From Epiperipatus broadwayi (lineage: Eukaryota; Onychophora; Udeonychophora; Euonychophora; Peripatidae), in contig JAQFVV010000206.1 in the NCBI GenBank assembly GCA_028023455.1, forward strand, positions 319,001 through 383,000: DNA of 64,000 nt. Reading direction: 5' to 3'. Made by a program: the position numbers and the translations under genes. How positions within the stretch are numbered: position 1 is the stretch's first letter; every line of letters starts with the position of its first letter. This document shows positions 37,163-49,035 of the stretch, piece after piece. A model generated the notes under the pieces. It saw only the letters and a list, made by a program, of their open reading frames with translations, was not told where the DNA came from and made no database searches.

Positions 37163-37513
37163 AACAAAAACAAGTTTTATATACGTAAAAACCTGCTATT
37201 GCTTGTATTAATGATCAATAGATGGAGCTTTACCAAGATCTCCAAACAAGCGTATTTGTTTACATAAACATCAGAGTCAATATTCACTGTCTCTTTCATT
37301 TTGCTCCACCCTCAGATCAGCTGATTTCAAGCTGATTTGCTCTCATCAGTGATGGATAGAAGTTAGAAACTAGACCTAAATACTAACTCCAAGCGTTTAT
37401 GCAAAATGTTTCTATCAGTTTGCAAGCATGAATTTTTTAGACACCTAAATGTCTTCAAACTCAGGCTATCAAACTAGATAGCTATATGGGTCTGATATCA
37501 GTTCAGATGGAGA
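37156..37513 (+). repeat. Solitary diverged copy of the 418-bp repeat
   Basis: Flanked on both sides by TA tracts (37124-37158 and about 37511-37535). It aligns to the array at 39.1-43.7 kb but begins at the array's ATGAAAAAACAAATAC position and ends at CAGTTCAGA, so it is circularly shifted relative to the array's own outer ends and lacks about 80 bases. Divergence from the array consensus is substantial (roughly 20 percent by eye), and it sits just upstream of the GATA array. Confidence 0.8.
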
Positions 37514-37760
37514 TATATATATATATGTATATATCAAAAATATAAGATTTATATTTTACTTATATTTTATTTAGAACAATGACTATTTCTAATGGCTATA
37601 ATATTAGGTAACAAATTAAAAACAATGAATTTTAATTCAAGTATTAAGTAAAATAGCTAGCTAGATAGATAGTTGGATGAATGTATAAATAGATAAATAG
37701 GGTAAGAGAGAGATAAACTTATAGCTAGACAAATAATTAGATGGATAGAGAAACAGAGAA

Positions 37761-38082
<322 letters not shown>

Positions 38083-38330
38083 GAAGAATGTATGGACAGA
38101 TAGATTGCTAGATAAAAGATACATAGATATATAGATAGATATATAGGCAGGTAGGCAGATAAGTAGGCAATCAAATTGACAGGTAAATGGGTAGATAGGT
38201 AGGAAGATAGATAGATAAATAGGCAGGTAATCTGTCAGGCATATATATGGGTAGGTAGGTGAGTAAGCAGGCTTGAAAAGAACAATAGTGAATATCTGCA
38301 AAGTGTAGGTGAGTAGATAAATAGTTTTAA

Positions 38331-39091
38331 ATAAAATAAATAATGAACCTTTGTGGAGCAGCATTATTAGAATATATTATATTGAATATATTGTATATCA
38401 CGTTTTGAAAGGGAAAAAAGAAGAGTATATATATATAATTACACAAAAAAATATTCAGCATATGGTTTCATGTCCTTTTCACATGTTAATATATATATAT
38501 ATATAGCTGCTGTTTATAGTTTTTATTATTTAGTATAAGTCAAAAATATATACTTTTCTTAATAATTTATTCATATAATATTAACTAACAATTACAATTC
38601 TATAAACTTTAACAAAAATTAAATTTTTCAGGCAACTTTAATTATTTGCAAACCAAATTTGTACCACAAATGTTTAGTCTTATGTAAATATGTAAAACTA
38701 TAATTATAAATAATATTATAATATTCACAATAGTTAACATTTTGACATTAAGATTATATATAATTTCATTATAATTCTATTAAAACTACATCAAATTTGG
38801 TTATTTACATGACTTTCATTTAAAATTTCCCAATCATTGGGTGAATACTCACCATTAGGTAAAGAATGTTTACTTCAAACAAAAATAAGAGTAATGACAA
38901 AAGTATCAGGCTGAAAAGGCAATAGTTTTTGGATCAATCTCGTGAGAAACACACAAAAAATTACACTTTCTTTAATTGAATAACATCATTATATTTAATC
39001 TTTTATTTTGATGTTCAAATATAATCACAATATATACATATTCAAATTTGCAAATTTTTTATCTGCATAAGAAAGTTGTTTATATATATAT
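38331..39091. other. AT-rich spacer
   Basis: Short TA tracts at about 38428-38437 and 38492-38505. No other feature. Confidence 0.5.
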
Positions 39092-42000
39092 ATGTCCAAA
39101 AGATGGCGCTATACCAAAACCGCCGAACAAGTGTAAGATTTGTTTTACATAAACGAAAAAAGAGTCAGAAATTAACTACCTCTTTCATTTGCTCACTCCC
39201 AGATCAGCTGATTTCAAGCTGGTTTGCTATCCTCAGTGGGAGATAGAGTATAGAAACTAGATCTAAAACACTGACTCTCAAGTGTTTATGCAAAACGTTT
39301 CTATCAGATTGCAAGCGTGAATTTTTCAGACCGGAAAAGTCTTCAAACCCAGCCTAGCAAGCTAGATATTTATATGGGTCTGATCTCAGTTCAGAATCAC
39401 CATATAATCAAAGTCTCTGCAATATATATCATTGCAAGAAAACTCTAAAGGTACATTTATGAAAAAACAAATACAAGTTAATCACGTAACCTGCTATCAC
39501 TTGGTTATTTATGTCCAAAAGATGGTGCTATACCAAAACCGCCGAACAAGTGTAAGATTTGTTTTACATAAACGAAAAAAGAGTCAGAAATTAACTACCT
39601 CTTTCATTTGCTCACTCCCAGATCAGCTGATTTCAAGCTGGTTTGCTATCCTCAGTGGGAGATAGAGTATAGAAACTAGATCTAAAACACTGACTCTCAA
39701 GTGTTTATGCAAAACGTTTCTATCAGATTGCAAGCGTGAATTTTTCAGACCGGAAAAGTCTTCAAACCCAGCCTAGCAAGCTAGATATTTATATGGGTCT
39801 GATCTCAGTTCAGAATCACCATATAATCAAAGTCTCTGCAATATATATCATTGCAAGAAAACTCTAAAGGTACATTTATGAAAAAACAAATACAAGTTAA
39901 TCACGTAACCTGCTATCACTTGTTATTTATGTCCAAAAGATGGCGCTATACCAAAACCGCCGAACAAGTGTAAGATTTGTTTTACATAAACGAAAAAAGA
40001 GTCAGAAATTAACTACCTCTTTCATTTGCTCACTCCCAGATCAGCTGATTTCAAGCTGGTTTGCTATCCTCAGTGGGAGATAGAGTATAGAAACTAGATC
40101 TAAAACACTGACTCTCAAGTGTTTATGCAAAACGTTTCTATCAGATTGCAAGCGTGAATTTTTCAGACCGGAAAAGTCTTCAAACCCAGCCTAGCAAGCT
40201 AGATATTTATATGGGTCTGATCTCAGTTCAGAATCACCATATAATCAAAGTCTCTGCAATATATATCATTGCAAGAAAACTCTAAAGGTACATTTATGAA
40301 AAAACAAAATACAAGTTAATCACGTAACCTGCTATCCTTTGTTATTTATGTCCAAAAGATGGCGCTATACCAAAACCGCCGAACAAGTGTAAGATTTGTT
40401 TTACATAAACGAAAAAAGAGTCAGAAATTAACTACCTCTTTCATTTGCTCACTCCCAGATCAGCTGATTTCAAGCTGGTTTGCTATCCTCAGTGGGAGAT
40501 AGAGTATAGAAACTAGATCTAAAACACTGACTCTCAAGTGTTTATGCAAAACGTTTCTATCAGATTGCAAGCGTGAATTTTTCAGACCGGAAAAGTCTTC
40601 AAACCCAGCCTAGCAAGCTAGATATTTATATGGGTCTGATCTCAGTTCAGAATCACCATATAATCAAAGTCTCTGCAATATATATCATTGCAAGAAAACT
40701 CTAAAGGTACATTTATGAAAAAACAAATACAAGTTAATCACGTAACCTGCTATCACTTGTTATTTATGTCCAAAAGATGGCGCTATACCATAACCGCCGA
40801 ACAAGTGTAAGATTTGTTTTACATAAACGAAAAAAGAGTCAGAAATTAACTACCTCTTTCATTTGCTCACTCCCAGATCAGCTGATTTCAAGCTGGTTTG
40901 CTATCCTCAGTGGGAGATAGAGTATAGAAACTAGATCTAAAACACTGACTCTCAAGTGTTTATGCAAAACATTTCTATCAGATTGCAAGCGTGAATTTTT
41001 CAGACCGGAAAAGTCTTCAAACCCAGCCTAGCAAGCTAGATATTTATATGGGTCTGATCTCAGTTCAGAATCACCATATAATCAAAGTCTCTGCAATATA
41101 TATCATTGCAAGAAAACTCTAAAGGTACATTTATGAAAAAACAAATACAAGTTAATCACGTAACCTGCTATCACTTGTTATTTATGTCCAAAAGATGGCG
41201 CTATACCAAAACCGCCGAACAAGTGTAAGATTTGTTTTACATAAACGAAAAAAAGAGTCAGAAATTAACTACCTCTTTCATTTGCTCACTCCCAGATCAG
41301 CTGATTTCAAGCTGGTTTGCTATCCTCAGTGGGAGATAGAGTATAGAAACTAGATCTAAAACACTGACTCTCAAGTGTTTATGCAAAACGTTTCTATCAG
41401 ATTGCAAGCGTGAATTTTTCAGACCGGAAAAGTCTTCAAACCCAGCCTAGCAAGCTAGATATTTATATGGGTCTGATCTCAGTTCAGAATCACCATATAA
41501 TCAAAGTCTCTGCAATATATATCATTGCAAGAAAACTCTAAAGGTACATTTATGAAAAAACAAATACAAGTTAATCACGTAACCTGCTATCACTTGTTAT
41601 TTATGTCCAAAAGATGGCGCTATACCAAAACCGCCGAACAAGTGTAAGATTTGTTTTACATAAACGAAAAAAGAGTCAGAAATTAACTACCTCTTTCATT
41701 TGCTCACTCCCAGATCAGCTGATTTCAAGCTGGTTTGCTATCCTCAGTGGGAGATAGAGTATAGTAACTAAATCTAAAACACTGACTCTCAAGTGTTTAT
41801 GCAAAACGTTTCTATCAGATTGCAAGCGTGAATTTTTCAGACCGGAAAAGTCTTCAAACCCAGCCTAGCAAGCTAGATATTTATATGGGTCTGATCTCAG
41901 TTCAGAATCACCATATAATCAAAGTCTCTGCAATATATATCATTGCAAGAAAACTCTAAAGGTACATTTATGAAAAAACAAATACAAGTTAATCACGTAA

Positions 42001-43745
42001 CCTGCTATCACTTGTTATTTATGTCCAAAAGATGGCGCTATACCAAAACCGCCGAACAAGTGTAAGATTTGTTTTACATAAACGAAAAAAGAGTCAGAAA
42101 TTAACTACCTCTTTCATTTGCTCACTCCCAGATCAGCTGATTTCAAGCTGGTTTGCTATCCTCAGTGGGAGATAGAGTATAGAAACTAGATCTAAAACAC
42201 TGACTCTCAAGTGTTTATGCAAAACGTTTCTATCAGATTGCAAGCGTGAATTTTTCAGACCGGTAAAGTCTTCAAACCCAGCCTAGCAAGCTAGATATTT
42301 ATATGGGTCTGATCTCAGTTCAGAATCACCATATAATCAAAGTCTCTGCAATATATATCATTGCAAGAAAACTCTAAAGGTACATTTATGAAAAAACAAA
42401 TACAAGTTAATCACGTAACCTGCTATCACTTGTTATTTATGTCCAAAAGATGGCGCTATACCAAAACCGCCGAACAAGTGTAAGATTTGTTTTACATAAA
42501 CGAAAAAAGAGTCAGAAATTAACTACCTCTTTCATTTGCTCACTCCCAGATCAGCTGATTTCAAGCTGGTTTGCTATCCTCAGTGGGAGATAGAGTATAG
42601 AAACTAGATCTAAAACACTGACTCTCAAGTGTTTATGCAAAACGTTTCTATCAGATTGCAAGCGTGAATTTTTCAGACCGGAAAAGTCTTCAAACCCAGC
42701 CTAGCAAGCTAGATATTTATATGGGTCTGATCTCAGTTCAGAATCACCATATAATCAAAGTCTCTGCAATATATATCATTGCAAGAAAACTCTAAAGGTA
42801 CATTTATGAAAAAACAAATACAAGTTAATCACGTAACCTGCTATCACTTGTTATTTATGTCCAAAAGATGGCGCTATACCAAAACCGCCGAACAAGTGTA
42901 AGATTTGTTTTACATAAACGAAAAAAGAGTCAGAAATTAACTACCTCTTTCATTTGCTCACTCCCAGATCAGCTGATTTCAAGCTGGTTTGCTATCCTCA
43001 GTGGGAGATAGAGTATAGAAACTAGATCTAAAACACTGACTCTCACGTGTTTATGCAAAACGTTTCTATCAGATTGCAAGCGTGAATTTTTCAGACCGGA
43101 AAAGTCTTCAAACCCAGCCTAGCAAGCTAGATATTTATATGGGTCTGATCTCAGTTCAGAATCACCATATAATCAAAGTCTCTGCAATATATATCATTGC
43201 AAGAAAACTCTAAAGGTACATTTATGAAAAAACAAATACAAGTTAATCACGTAACCTGCTATCACTTGTTATTTATGTCCAAAAGATGGCGCTATACCAA
43301 AACCGCCGAACAAGTGTAAGATTTGTTTTACATAAACGAAAAAAGAGTCAGAAATTAACTACCTCTTTCATTTGCTCACTCCCAGATCAGATGATTTTAA
43401 GCTGGTTTGCTATCCTCAGTGGGAGATAGAGTATAGAAACTAGATCTAAAACACTGACTCTCAAGTGTTTATGCAAAACGTTTCTATCAGATTGCAAGCG
43501 TGAATTTTTCAGACCGGAAAAGTCTTCAAACCCAGCCTAGCAAGCTAGATATTTATATGGGTCTGATCTCAGTTCAGAATCACCATATAATCAAAGTCTC
43601 TGCAATATATATCATTGCAAGAAAACTCTAAAGGTACATTTATGAAAAAACAAATACAAGTTAATCACGTAACCTGCTATCACTTGTTATTTATGTCCAA
43701 AAGATGGCGCTATACCAAAACCGCCGAACAAGTGTAAGATTTGTT
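39092..43745 (+). repeat. 418-bp satellite array, 11.1 units
   Basis: Units starting with GTCCAAAAGATGGCGCT lie at 39094, 39513, 39931, 40350, 40768, 41186, 41605, 42023, 42441, 42859, 43277 and 43695, the last only 51 bases long. Periods are 418 or 419. Units differ by only zero to three single changes each, for example GGTGCT in the second unit, AACATTTC in the fifth, AGTAACTAAATC in the seventh, CCGGTAAAG in the eighth, CTCACGTG in the tenth and CAGATGATTTTAAG in the eleventh. No unit has an intact gene; a 77-codon frame at 39432-39665 exists only because of one extra G at the first junction. Both ends of the array break in TA-rich DNA. The unit has no clear tRNA or 5S-like promoter. Confidence 0.97.
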
Positions 43746-44640
43746 ATATATATATATAACCTAATGCTAGTGCACTTTCAGTTACGTTTAGCATAATCAT
43801 ATTTTTTTTTTAAATTAATATTACTGCAGCCTTTATTTATATTGTAACTATACACGCATTTTTATTTAAATTAATACATTTAAATATTCCATTTGTTAGA
43901 TAATTGTAAGCTGATTTCTTTTTTTTTGTTAGATAATTGTATATTGTTTAGTATATCACCATGGTTGCCAATAAGCCATGCCTTCTTAACCATTTTGCCA
44001 TCACACTTCATGCTTACTAGATTGACTCTCTGTGGTTCAAATTTATAAGCAAATTGTTTTGTGGTTCCAAAAAACACATATTCCACATTGTTTCATTGAA
44101 CCTATATAAGTATTTGCTCTAGGTTACTCTGGTTGAGTTATTAGCTTTAGATTCCTCATAATAGACAGCCATGCAACCTGGGCTGTTGCAAGAATCTCAT
44201 ACACTATCTGCAGGATACCATCCTTTTGTAATTTGTCTTTAGTATTGTTTATCAACCTATTAATGTTAAAGGAATATGGAAACTAATTTTGACAGTTGGT
44301 TCACTGATCTTTTTTATTTTGTTCGTGAATCTCAATATATAAGGCATGCTAATCCATGTTTATTTTCAACTTTCTTTGTATTTCTATAGAATTGTTGAAT
44401 AACATCCATTAGAATATTTTTATTAAAACTTATGCTGCATAGATCATTTACATATTCATATATGTTGGCTTTTCTATCTGCTTCATATTCACAAATTGTT
44501 AAATTTCGCTTAGGGAATGCTTTGAATTCTACTAAATTTATGAGCCTTATTCCACAAGATTGCACAGATAATTGATTAAATATAATAATAAATTTCGCAA
44601 ATTTGCTAAGACAAGCTTTCAATGTAGAAATATTTATGAA
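43746..44640 (-). pseudogene. Two unrecognised minus-strand open stretches
   Basis: On the minus strand, 44622-44332 (96 codons) and then 44086-43880 (68 codons) are open and have a coding-like composition, with Cys, Trp and charged residues: for instance L-T-I-C-E-Y-E-A-D-R-K in the first, and F-E-P-Q-R-V-N-L-V and A-W-L-I-G-N-H-G-D in the second. Stops separate them. I recognise no family. They may belong to one decayed mobile element or old gene. Confidence 0.3.
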
Positions 44641-45269
44641 GCAAGGCTATTTTATTATATATTCATTTACCATATATTTCTATGAAACATAATTAATATA
44701 TTTTACTATAGGTTATATATATATATATATACAATAAACAATAAGTATCAAAAGCTACTGGTTACCATATGCAATTTACATTGCCTTAGCTTGTATGTTT
44801 AAAAAAATAATAGAATATCAGCAATATGTTATCAAGGCAACCCTTCAATTAAATAAGTTCATTCAATTAACTAAATTGTGATTTATTTATTTTACAACTT
44901 AATAGTAATGTTGCCTAGCAACAGATTGCTGGTGTTCTCTTGATTTATTTAAACTTGAAGGCTGTAGTGATAAGATTTATATAAATACATAATAGTATAT
45001 TGAATATTTATGTTTTTGATTTTGATTTTTTTTTCTCCAACTATTTATAAATTAATCTTTCTAACCATATATCCTTCTGAACAGCAACTTACTGCCTAGT
45101 ATATGCATTTTTTTTCAAGTGACTAGTTTATAACTAATCGTCTATATTTATTTATAAATAGTTATTTAGCTATTTTAGCTAGAGAGTTTTTAAAGAATAA
45201 AGTAACACCAATTAAAATTCAATTAACAAGTGGCGAGTAATGTCTCCTCCTTACTATTTCTATATAATT
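44641..45269. other. AT-rich spacer
   Basis: A short TA tract near 44714-44731. No gene. Confidence 0.5.
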
Positions 45270-45920
45270 AAAGAGGACTTAAACCTACACTTTCAAGATC
45301 CCTGCAGTCACTCACTTTATACAATATAACCTATACACATGATCACATACATGTGAAAAAGATAAATGACTAACAAAATACATATTTCATTTTGAGCCAG
45401 CACTCATCAGTTGATCCAGATCATCATCATCACACACACTTGTATAATTACATGATCACTATCTCATACTAGCACAATAATTGTTATTAAACAATTCAAA
45501 TCAAAACAACACTCTCCATATAGTAGTGCCATCTTGTGCTAACAAGAGCAATCAATGGATGCACAAGCCTTCTGGCATCCATTGATTGCTCTTGTTAGCA
45601 CAAGATGGTACTACTATATGGAGAGTGTTGTTTTGATTTGAATTGTTTAATAACACTTGTATAATCAGTGTTCAGTTTGTATTAAAATAGCAAATCTACA
45701 CACTTTAATATACATGTTTCAATCCTCTCTACTCTCCAACTCTTCAGTTATCCATATACCTAAACATCTGATGATGAAATGGTCAAAGTCCACGATGATG
45801 CCAATATTATGAGCCTATGTTGACCTTATCAATATGCCCCCTCATATGTAGGGCCTTAATAAGTCCATTTAAATACACAGAAGAGTAATAGGCAGAATAC
45901 AAGCTAAATATGTAATATTG
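45270..45920 (+). repeat. Family X copy, interrupted
   Basis: First half about 45270-45448 (unit start AGAGGACTTAAACCTACAC), second half about 45666-45920 (GTATTAAAATAGCAAATC through AATACACAGAAGAG). The two halves join exactly when the 45449-45665 segment, which is the foldback insertion plus one target copy, is removed. Another unit start follows at 45962 and is lost within 50 bases. Confidence 0.8.
45449..45652. mobile_element. Short foldback element with 13-bp TSD
   Basis: Left arm 45483-45562 and right arm 45575-45654 pair with about one mismatch in 80, with a 12-base loop ACAAGCCTTCTG. The 13-base ACACTTGTATAAT stands at 45436-45448 and again at 45653-45665. It is a relative of the 27.3 kb foldback: both have a leader with CATGATCAC and ACTAGCAC ahead of the left arm and arms with AATCAATGGATGC, but this copy lacks the central 180 bases or so with the hammerhead-like motifs. 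Confidence 0.85.
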
Positions 45921-46120
45921 AAATACAAGTATAATGTATATACCTAACCTAAATGTAATTAAAGATGATTTGAACTCAGACTTTCAATCTCACTCCAGGC
46001 TGCTATATAGATCTTTATCGTATAGTGAAATGAATAACAGCTATTTTATTTTTATCAAGTTAATATATATATATTGTATGTATTTTTCCTTATTGTTTTT
46101 TTTTTGTTTGCTTTTTATAG

Positions 46121-46202
46121 AATTGAAGAATGGGGAACAATGCTGGAATCAGCTCTTCATAATAAAGTTATTTTGACGTCTGGAATCCAAATTATACAGC
46201 AA
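46121..46202 (+). CDS. Candidate internal exon, 82 bp
   Basis: A strong acceptor (T-rich tract then GCTTTTTATAG ending at 46120) and a consensus donor (GTAAGTGA starting at 46203) bound 82 bases. Reading after the first base gives 27 codons without a stop: I-E-E-W-G-T-M-L-E-S-A-L-H-N-K, then V-I-L-T-S-G-I-Q-I-I-Q-Q. The frame beginning at the first base of the exon stops at its second codon. Upstream intron phase would be 2 and downstream phase 0. The amphipathic-looking peptide has no motif I can place. The splice-site quality makes it one of the better host-gene candidates of the window. Confidence 0.4.
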
Positions 46203-47203
46203 GTAAGTGATTTCTTATTTAGTTGCGTTCAAGAAGTTTTACAATGACTTGGTTACGTTTATTCTTTCAAGCATTAAAAATATTTACATAAAATTGTAAT
46301 TCAGTAAAATAAGTTTAATAGTAATTGCTTGTGTATTGTTAATGGACGAAATTTGTTATTGCTCAAATGAAACAAAGCTTTGATGCATATAATTAATAGG
46401 GTAATTAACAAAAATTAACAAATTACTTAATGACTGAATGATTAATAATTTTTCATTCTTGATTAATTAATTAAACTTATTTTAAGAATTATTAAAAGAT
46501 TTTTACACTAGAATTGGTTCTTCAAAAATATAACAAAAAAAGTTCATTTAAATTTTAATAACTCATTTTTAAACATGATTTTCTAGCAGAAACTCACATA
46601 TATAGTAGATTATTATTAAATGCATGGAAATAAAGACATATTTTTGTCAACCGACCAACTAGAAAATATTCTGTAAATAAAATGCAATTTAAAATTCTTT
46701 TATTTATTTGTACTTAAAAAGAATGAAGAATCACATTGCTATTTATAATTTACTAACCAGAACAACGTTTAATTAAATGTATGGAGAAAGCATTTTAATT
46801 ACTAAATTAAAGAGCTTATATATAAATATGAAAGTTGCAACTTGTAAAGAAATATGATGCTACAATTTACTTAACTTAATAGCTATTTAGAATGAAGATT
46901 TCAATGAGGACACAACACTGATTTTTAACTGTCACAGTTTTGTATATTATTTTTTCAACTTAAAAATGAATTTAGAAGGTTTAAGTTATTTTATTTTTAT
47001 TTTGGGGGGGAGGGACTACATGTATCTAGTCTTTTTGTCTCTGGTCCAGAATGTAAGCAAGAAAATATTAAGTTAACAGTAACATGACATCATTTTTATG
47101 TCATCAATATTTTAATTTGTGCTCAAGCCAAACATTACTCAGAAATACAAAACAAATAGCTTCTAAAAATAAAAGATTTTTTTAGCATTTGCATGAGTAA
47201 GTT
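46203..47203. other. AT-rich spacer, possible intron
   Basis: A G-rich short run at about 47004-47013 is the only compositional oddity. No gene. Confidence 0.4.
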
Positions 47204-47395
47204 ATGATTAATTATCATGAGTTGTCAATGCATTTTTGTGCACAGGCTGGTTGGCGCATGGTAGAGTGGCCGACAAATAACTCAATGTCCATTGTTCAAG
47301 GCTCAATGCTTTCACTTCTTGTGTTCAAAATTATTTTAGTCAACAGTATTTTATATCTTTATAAAAGAATATTTACCAATTTCCTTAAAACTTAA
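47204..47395 (+). pseudogene. Small LINE RT fragment
   Basis: A 63-codon frame with a true ATG contains S-I-V-Q-G-S-M-L-S-L-L-V-F-K-I, close to the LINE RT motif B S-G-V-P-Q-G-S-V-L-G-P-L-L-F-x-I. Just before it, W-R-M-V-E-W-P-T-N-N fits the preceding segment. Only about 40 residues match, so it is a short fragment of unknown clade. A CAG at about 47246 gives an acceptor look, but the RT likeness explains the frame better. Confidence 0.4.
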
Positions 47396-48220
47396 TTAGA
47401 AAATCAATTTATATTATTTAATTATATTAACTACACTAAACTAATATTTTTATATACTCTTTTGAAAGCTTACATTGAAAAAAACTATGAACAAAAAAAA
47501 TATCAAATATTTGAAATGTTGATCAAAACAAAAAAGCAGAAGAAAAAAAAATCTATATTTTTTGACCAGGAAAGACAAAAAGAGAAGAAAATATAAATAC
47601 ATTTTTTAAGGTAACAAATATATATATATATTGGTTACTCTTCATAAAAGAATTTTTTTAATCCTATCAGAACGGCATTTTAAATTTATTTTATGAAGTG
47701 GAATCATTAACCATAGCACTATTCACAACATTGATTGTCTTCTTTATAATAATGTAATGATTTTAATTTTATTCAAGCTATGATGTAATCGTGCTTTAAC
47801 ATAGAATTTAATTTCTATTCATGATTTCATTTTTTTTATTTAAAAAGATAGATAATGCTACCTATGAAATTCGAGAGATAATTTTTTATGCATTTCAATA
47901 AAAATGGCTCTCTTTTGATTCTCATACATTCTGATGTTAAAATTATGACTAAATCAGTTTATTTATATATATTTTTTATGATATTGTAGTAATGTTTGAT
48001 AAACTGAAATGTACATAATTCAATGCTAGAACATCATAGAACAAACTATACATATAGAAGCTAAATATCTGTGTTTGCATATATTGGCTTTATTTTTTAT
48101 CTATATTTTAATTAGAACCATATATGGGTGAATATAAATTAAGTTTTTTTTTTAAATATTTAAATGTTTATATAAATTCACATTATTTTAAGTAATAATA
48201 CCTATTTGTGTTGTTTGCAG
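47396..48220. other. AT-rich spacer
   Basis: No feature recognised. Confidence 0.5.
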
Positions 48221-48240
48221 AAAGGAAGAACGTAAATAAA
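48221..48240 (+). CDS. Candidate terminal exon after 46.1 kb exon
   Basis: A good acceptor (CTATTTGTGTTGTTTGCAG ending at 48220) is followed in phase 0 by four codons (K-G-R-T) and TAA at 48233-48235. AATAAA begins at 48235, overlapping the stop. The phase agrees with the donor at 46203. A very short coding tail with the polyadenylation signal overlapping the stop is unusual, so this could be an accidental site. Confidence 0.2.
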
Positions 48241-48349
48241 ATCAGACTTGTTAAAAATATTTTAGTTAAATTAATTATATTTTTCTACATTAACATACAA
48301 CTATTTATTATATTTTCTTTTATTATAATTATTAAAACGTGAATTAAAT

Positions 48350-48895
48350 AGAGGGATTTAAAGTTAGGATTTTTAGTGTATATTCATCCCTTACTACATC
48401 TCATACAACTGATACACATAACTACACACCTATGAAAACAATAAATGATCGTCAATATGCATATTTCATGAAGAACTAGCAATTATCAGTTGAATCAGAT
48501 TATAACCCCTCACACATATATACAATCAATAGCAGACTTATATTAAGATAGTAATTCTTTAAACTTTAATGGGAAGGCTCCAATCTTTTCATTTTTTTGA
48601 CAATTCAACCATCCATTTCATTGACAAACCAATGATGGAATAATTAAAACCCTTGGTAAATTTGATATTGTAGTCATAGCAATGTAGATATTATATGAAT
48701 GTAATCCCTCTAATTATCAGACTATTATGTATTCATTTATATTAATAGGAAAAAAGTGGATGAATTTAAACTATGATATAACCTATTTCCAATGCAATAA
48801 GTTATTAGCCTATTCATTCCATATACTGAATGTTTACTATAATAGAGGGATTTAAACTTAGAATTTTCAGTCTATATTCATCATCCATTCCATTT
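48350..48895 (+). repeat. Family X copy plus a second unit start
   Basis: A diverged full-length unit begins at about 48350 (AGAGGGATTTAAAGTTAGG), shows AATAAATGATCGTCAATATG and TTATATTAAGATAG in order, and ends near 48750. At about 48843 a second unit start (AGAGGGATTTAAACTTAG) with the same following 30 bases appears and breaks off by 48895. Confidence 0.65.
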
Positions 48896-48959
48896 GAACT
48901 TATTATATAAACACAGCAGAATAATTTAAATATAGTAAATTGAAAGATTTTGAATTGTT

Positions 48960-49035
48960 GATTTATAAATAATACACAGTGAGTTAAATGTGAAGATGTT
49001 TAAAGTGTCATGATCTTAAGTCCAAATGCTTCAGA
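48960..49035 (-). repeat. Family Y fragment
   Basis: CACAGTGAGTTAAATGTGAAG through CTTAAGTCCAAATGCTTCAGA and CTGGCTAATATAT matches the arm of the family Y foldback at 12.37-12.44 kb, diverged. Confidence 0.5.

Noticed and set aside
39432-39665. 77-codon frame in the satellite array
   Set aside because: Present only across the first unit junction because of one extra G; the other ten units do not keep it.
39092-43745. CRISPR-like array
   Set aside because: The whole 418-bp unit repeats with no unique spacers, and the DNA is eukaryotic.
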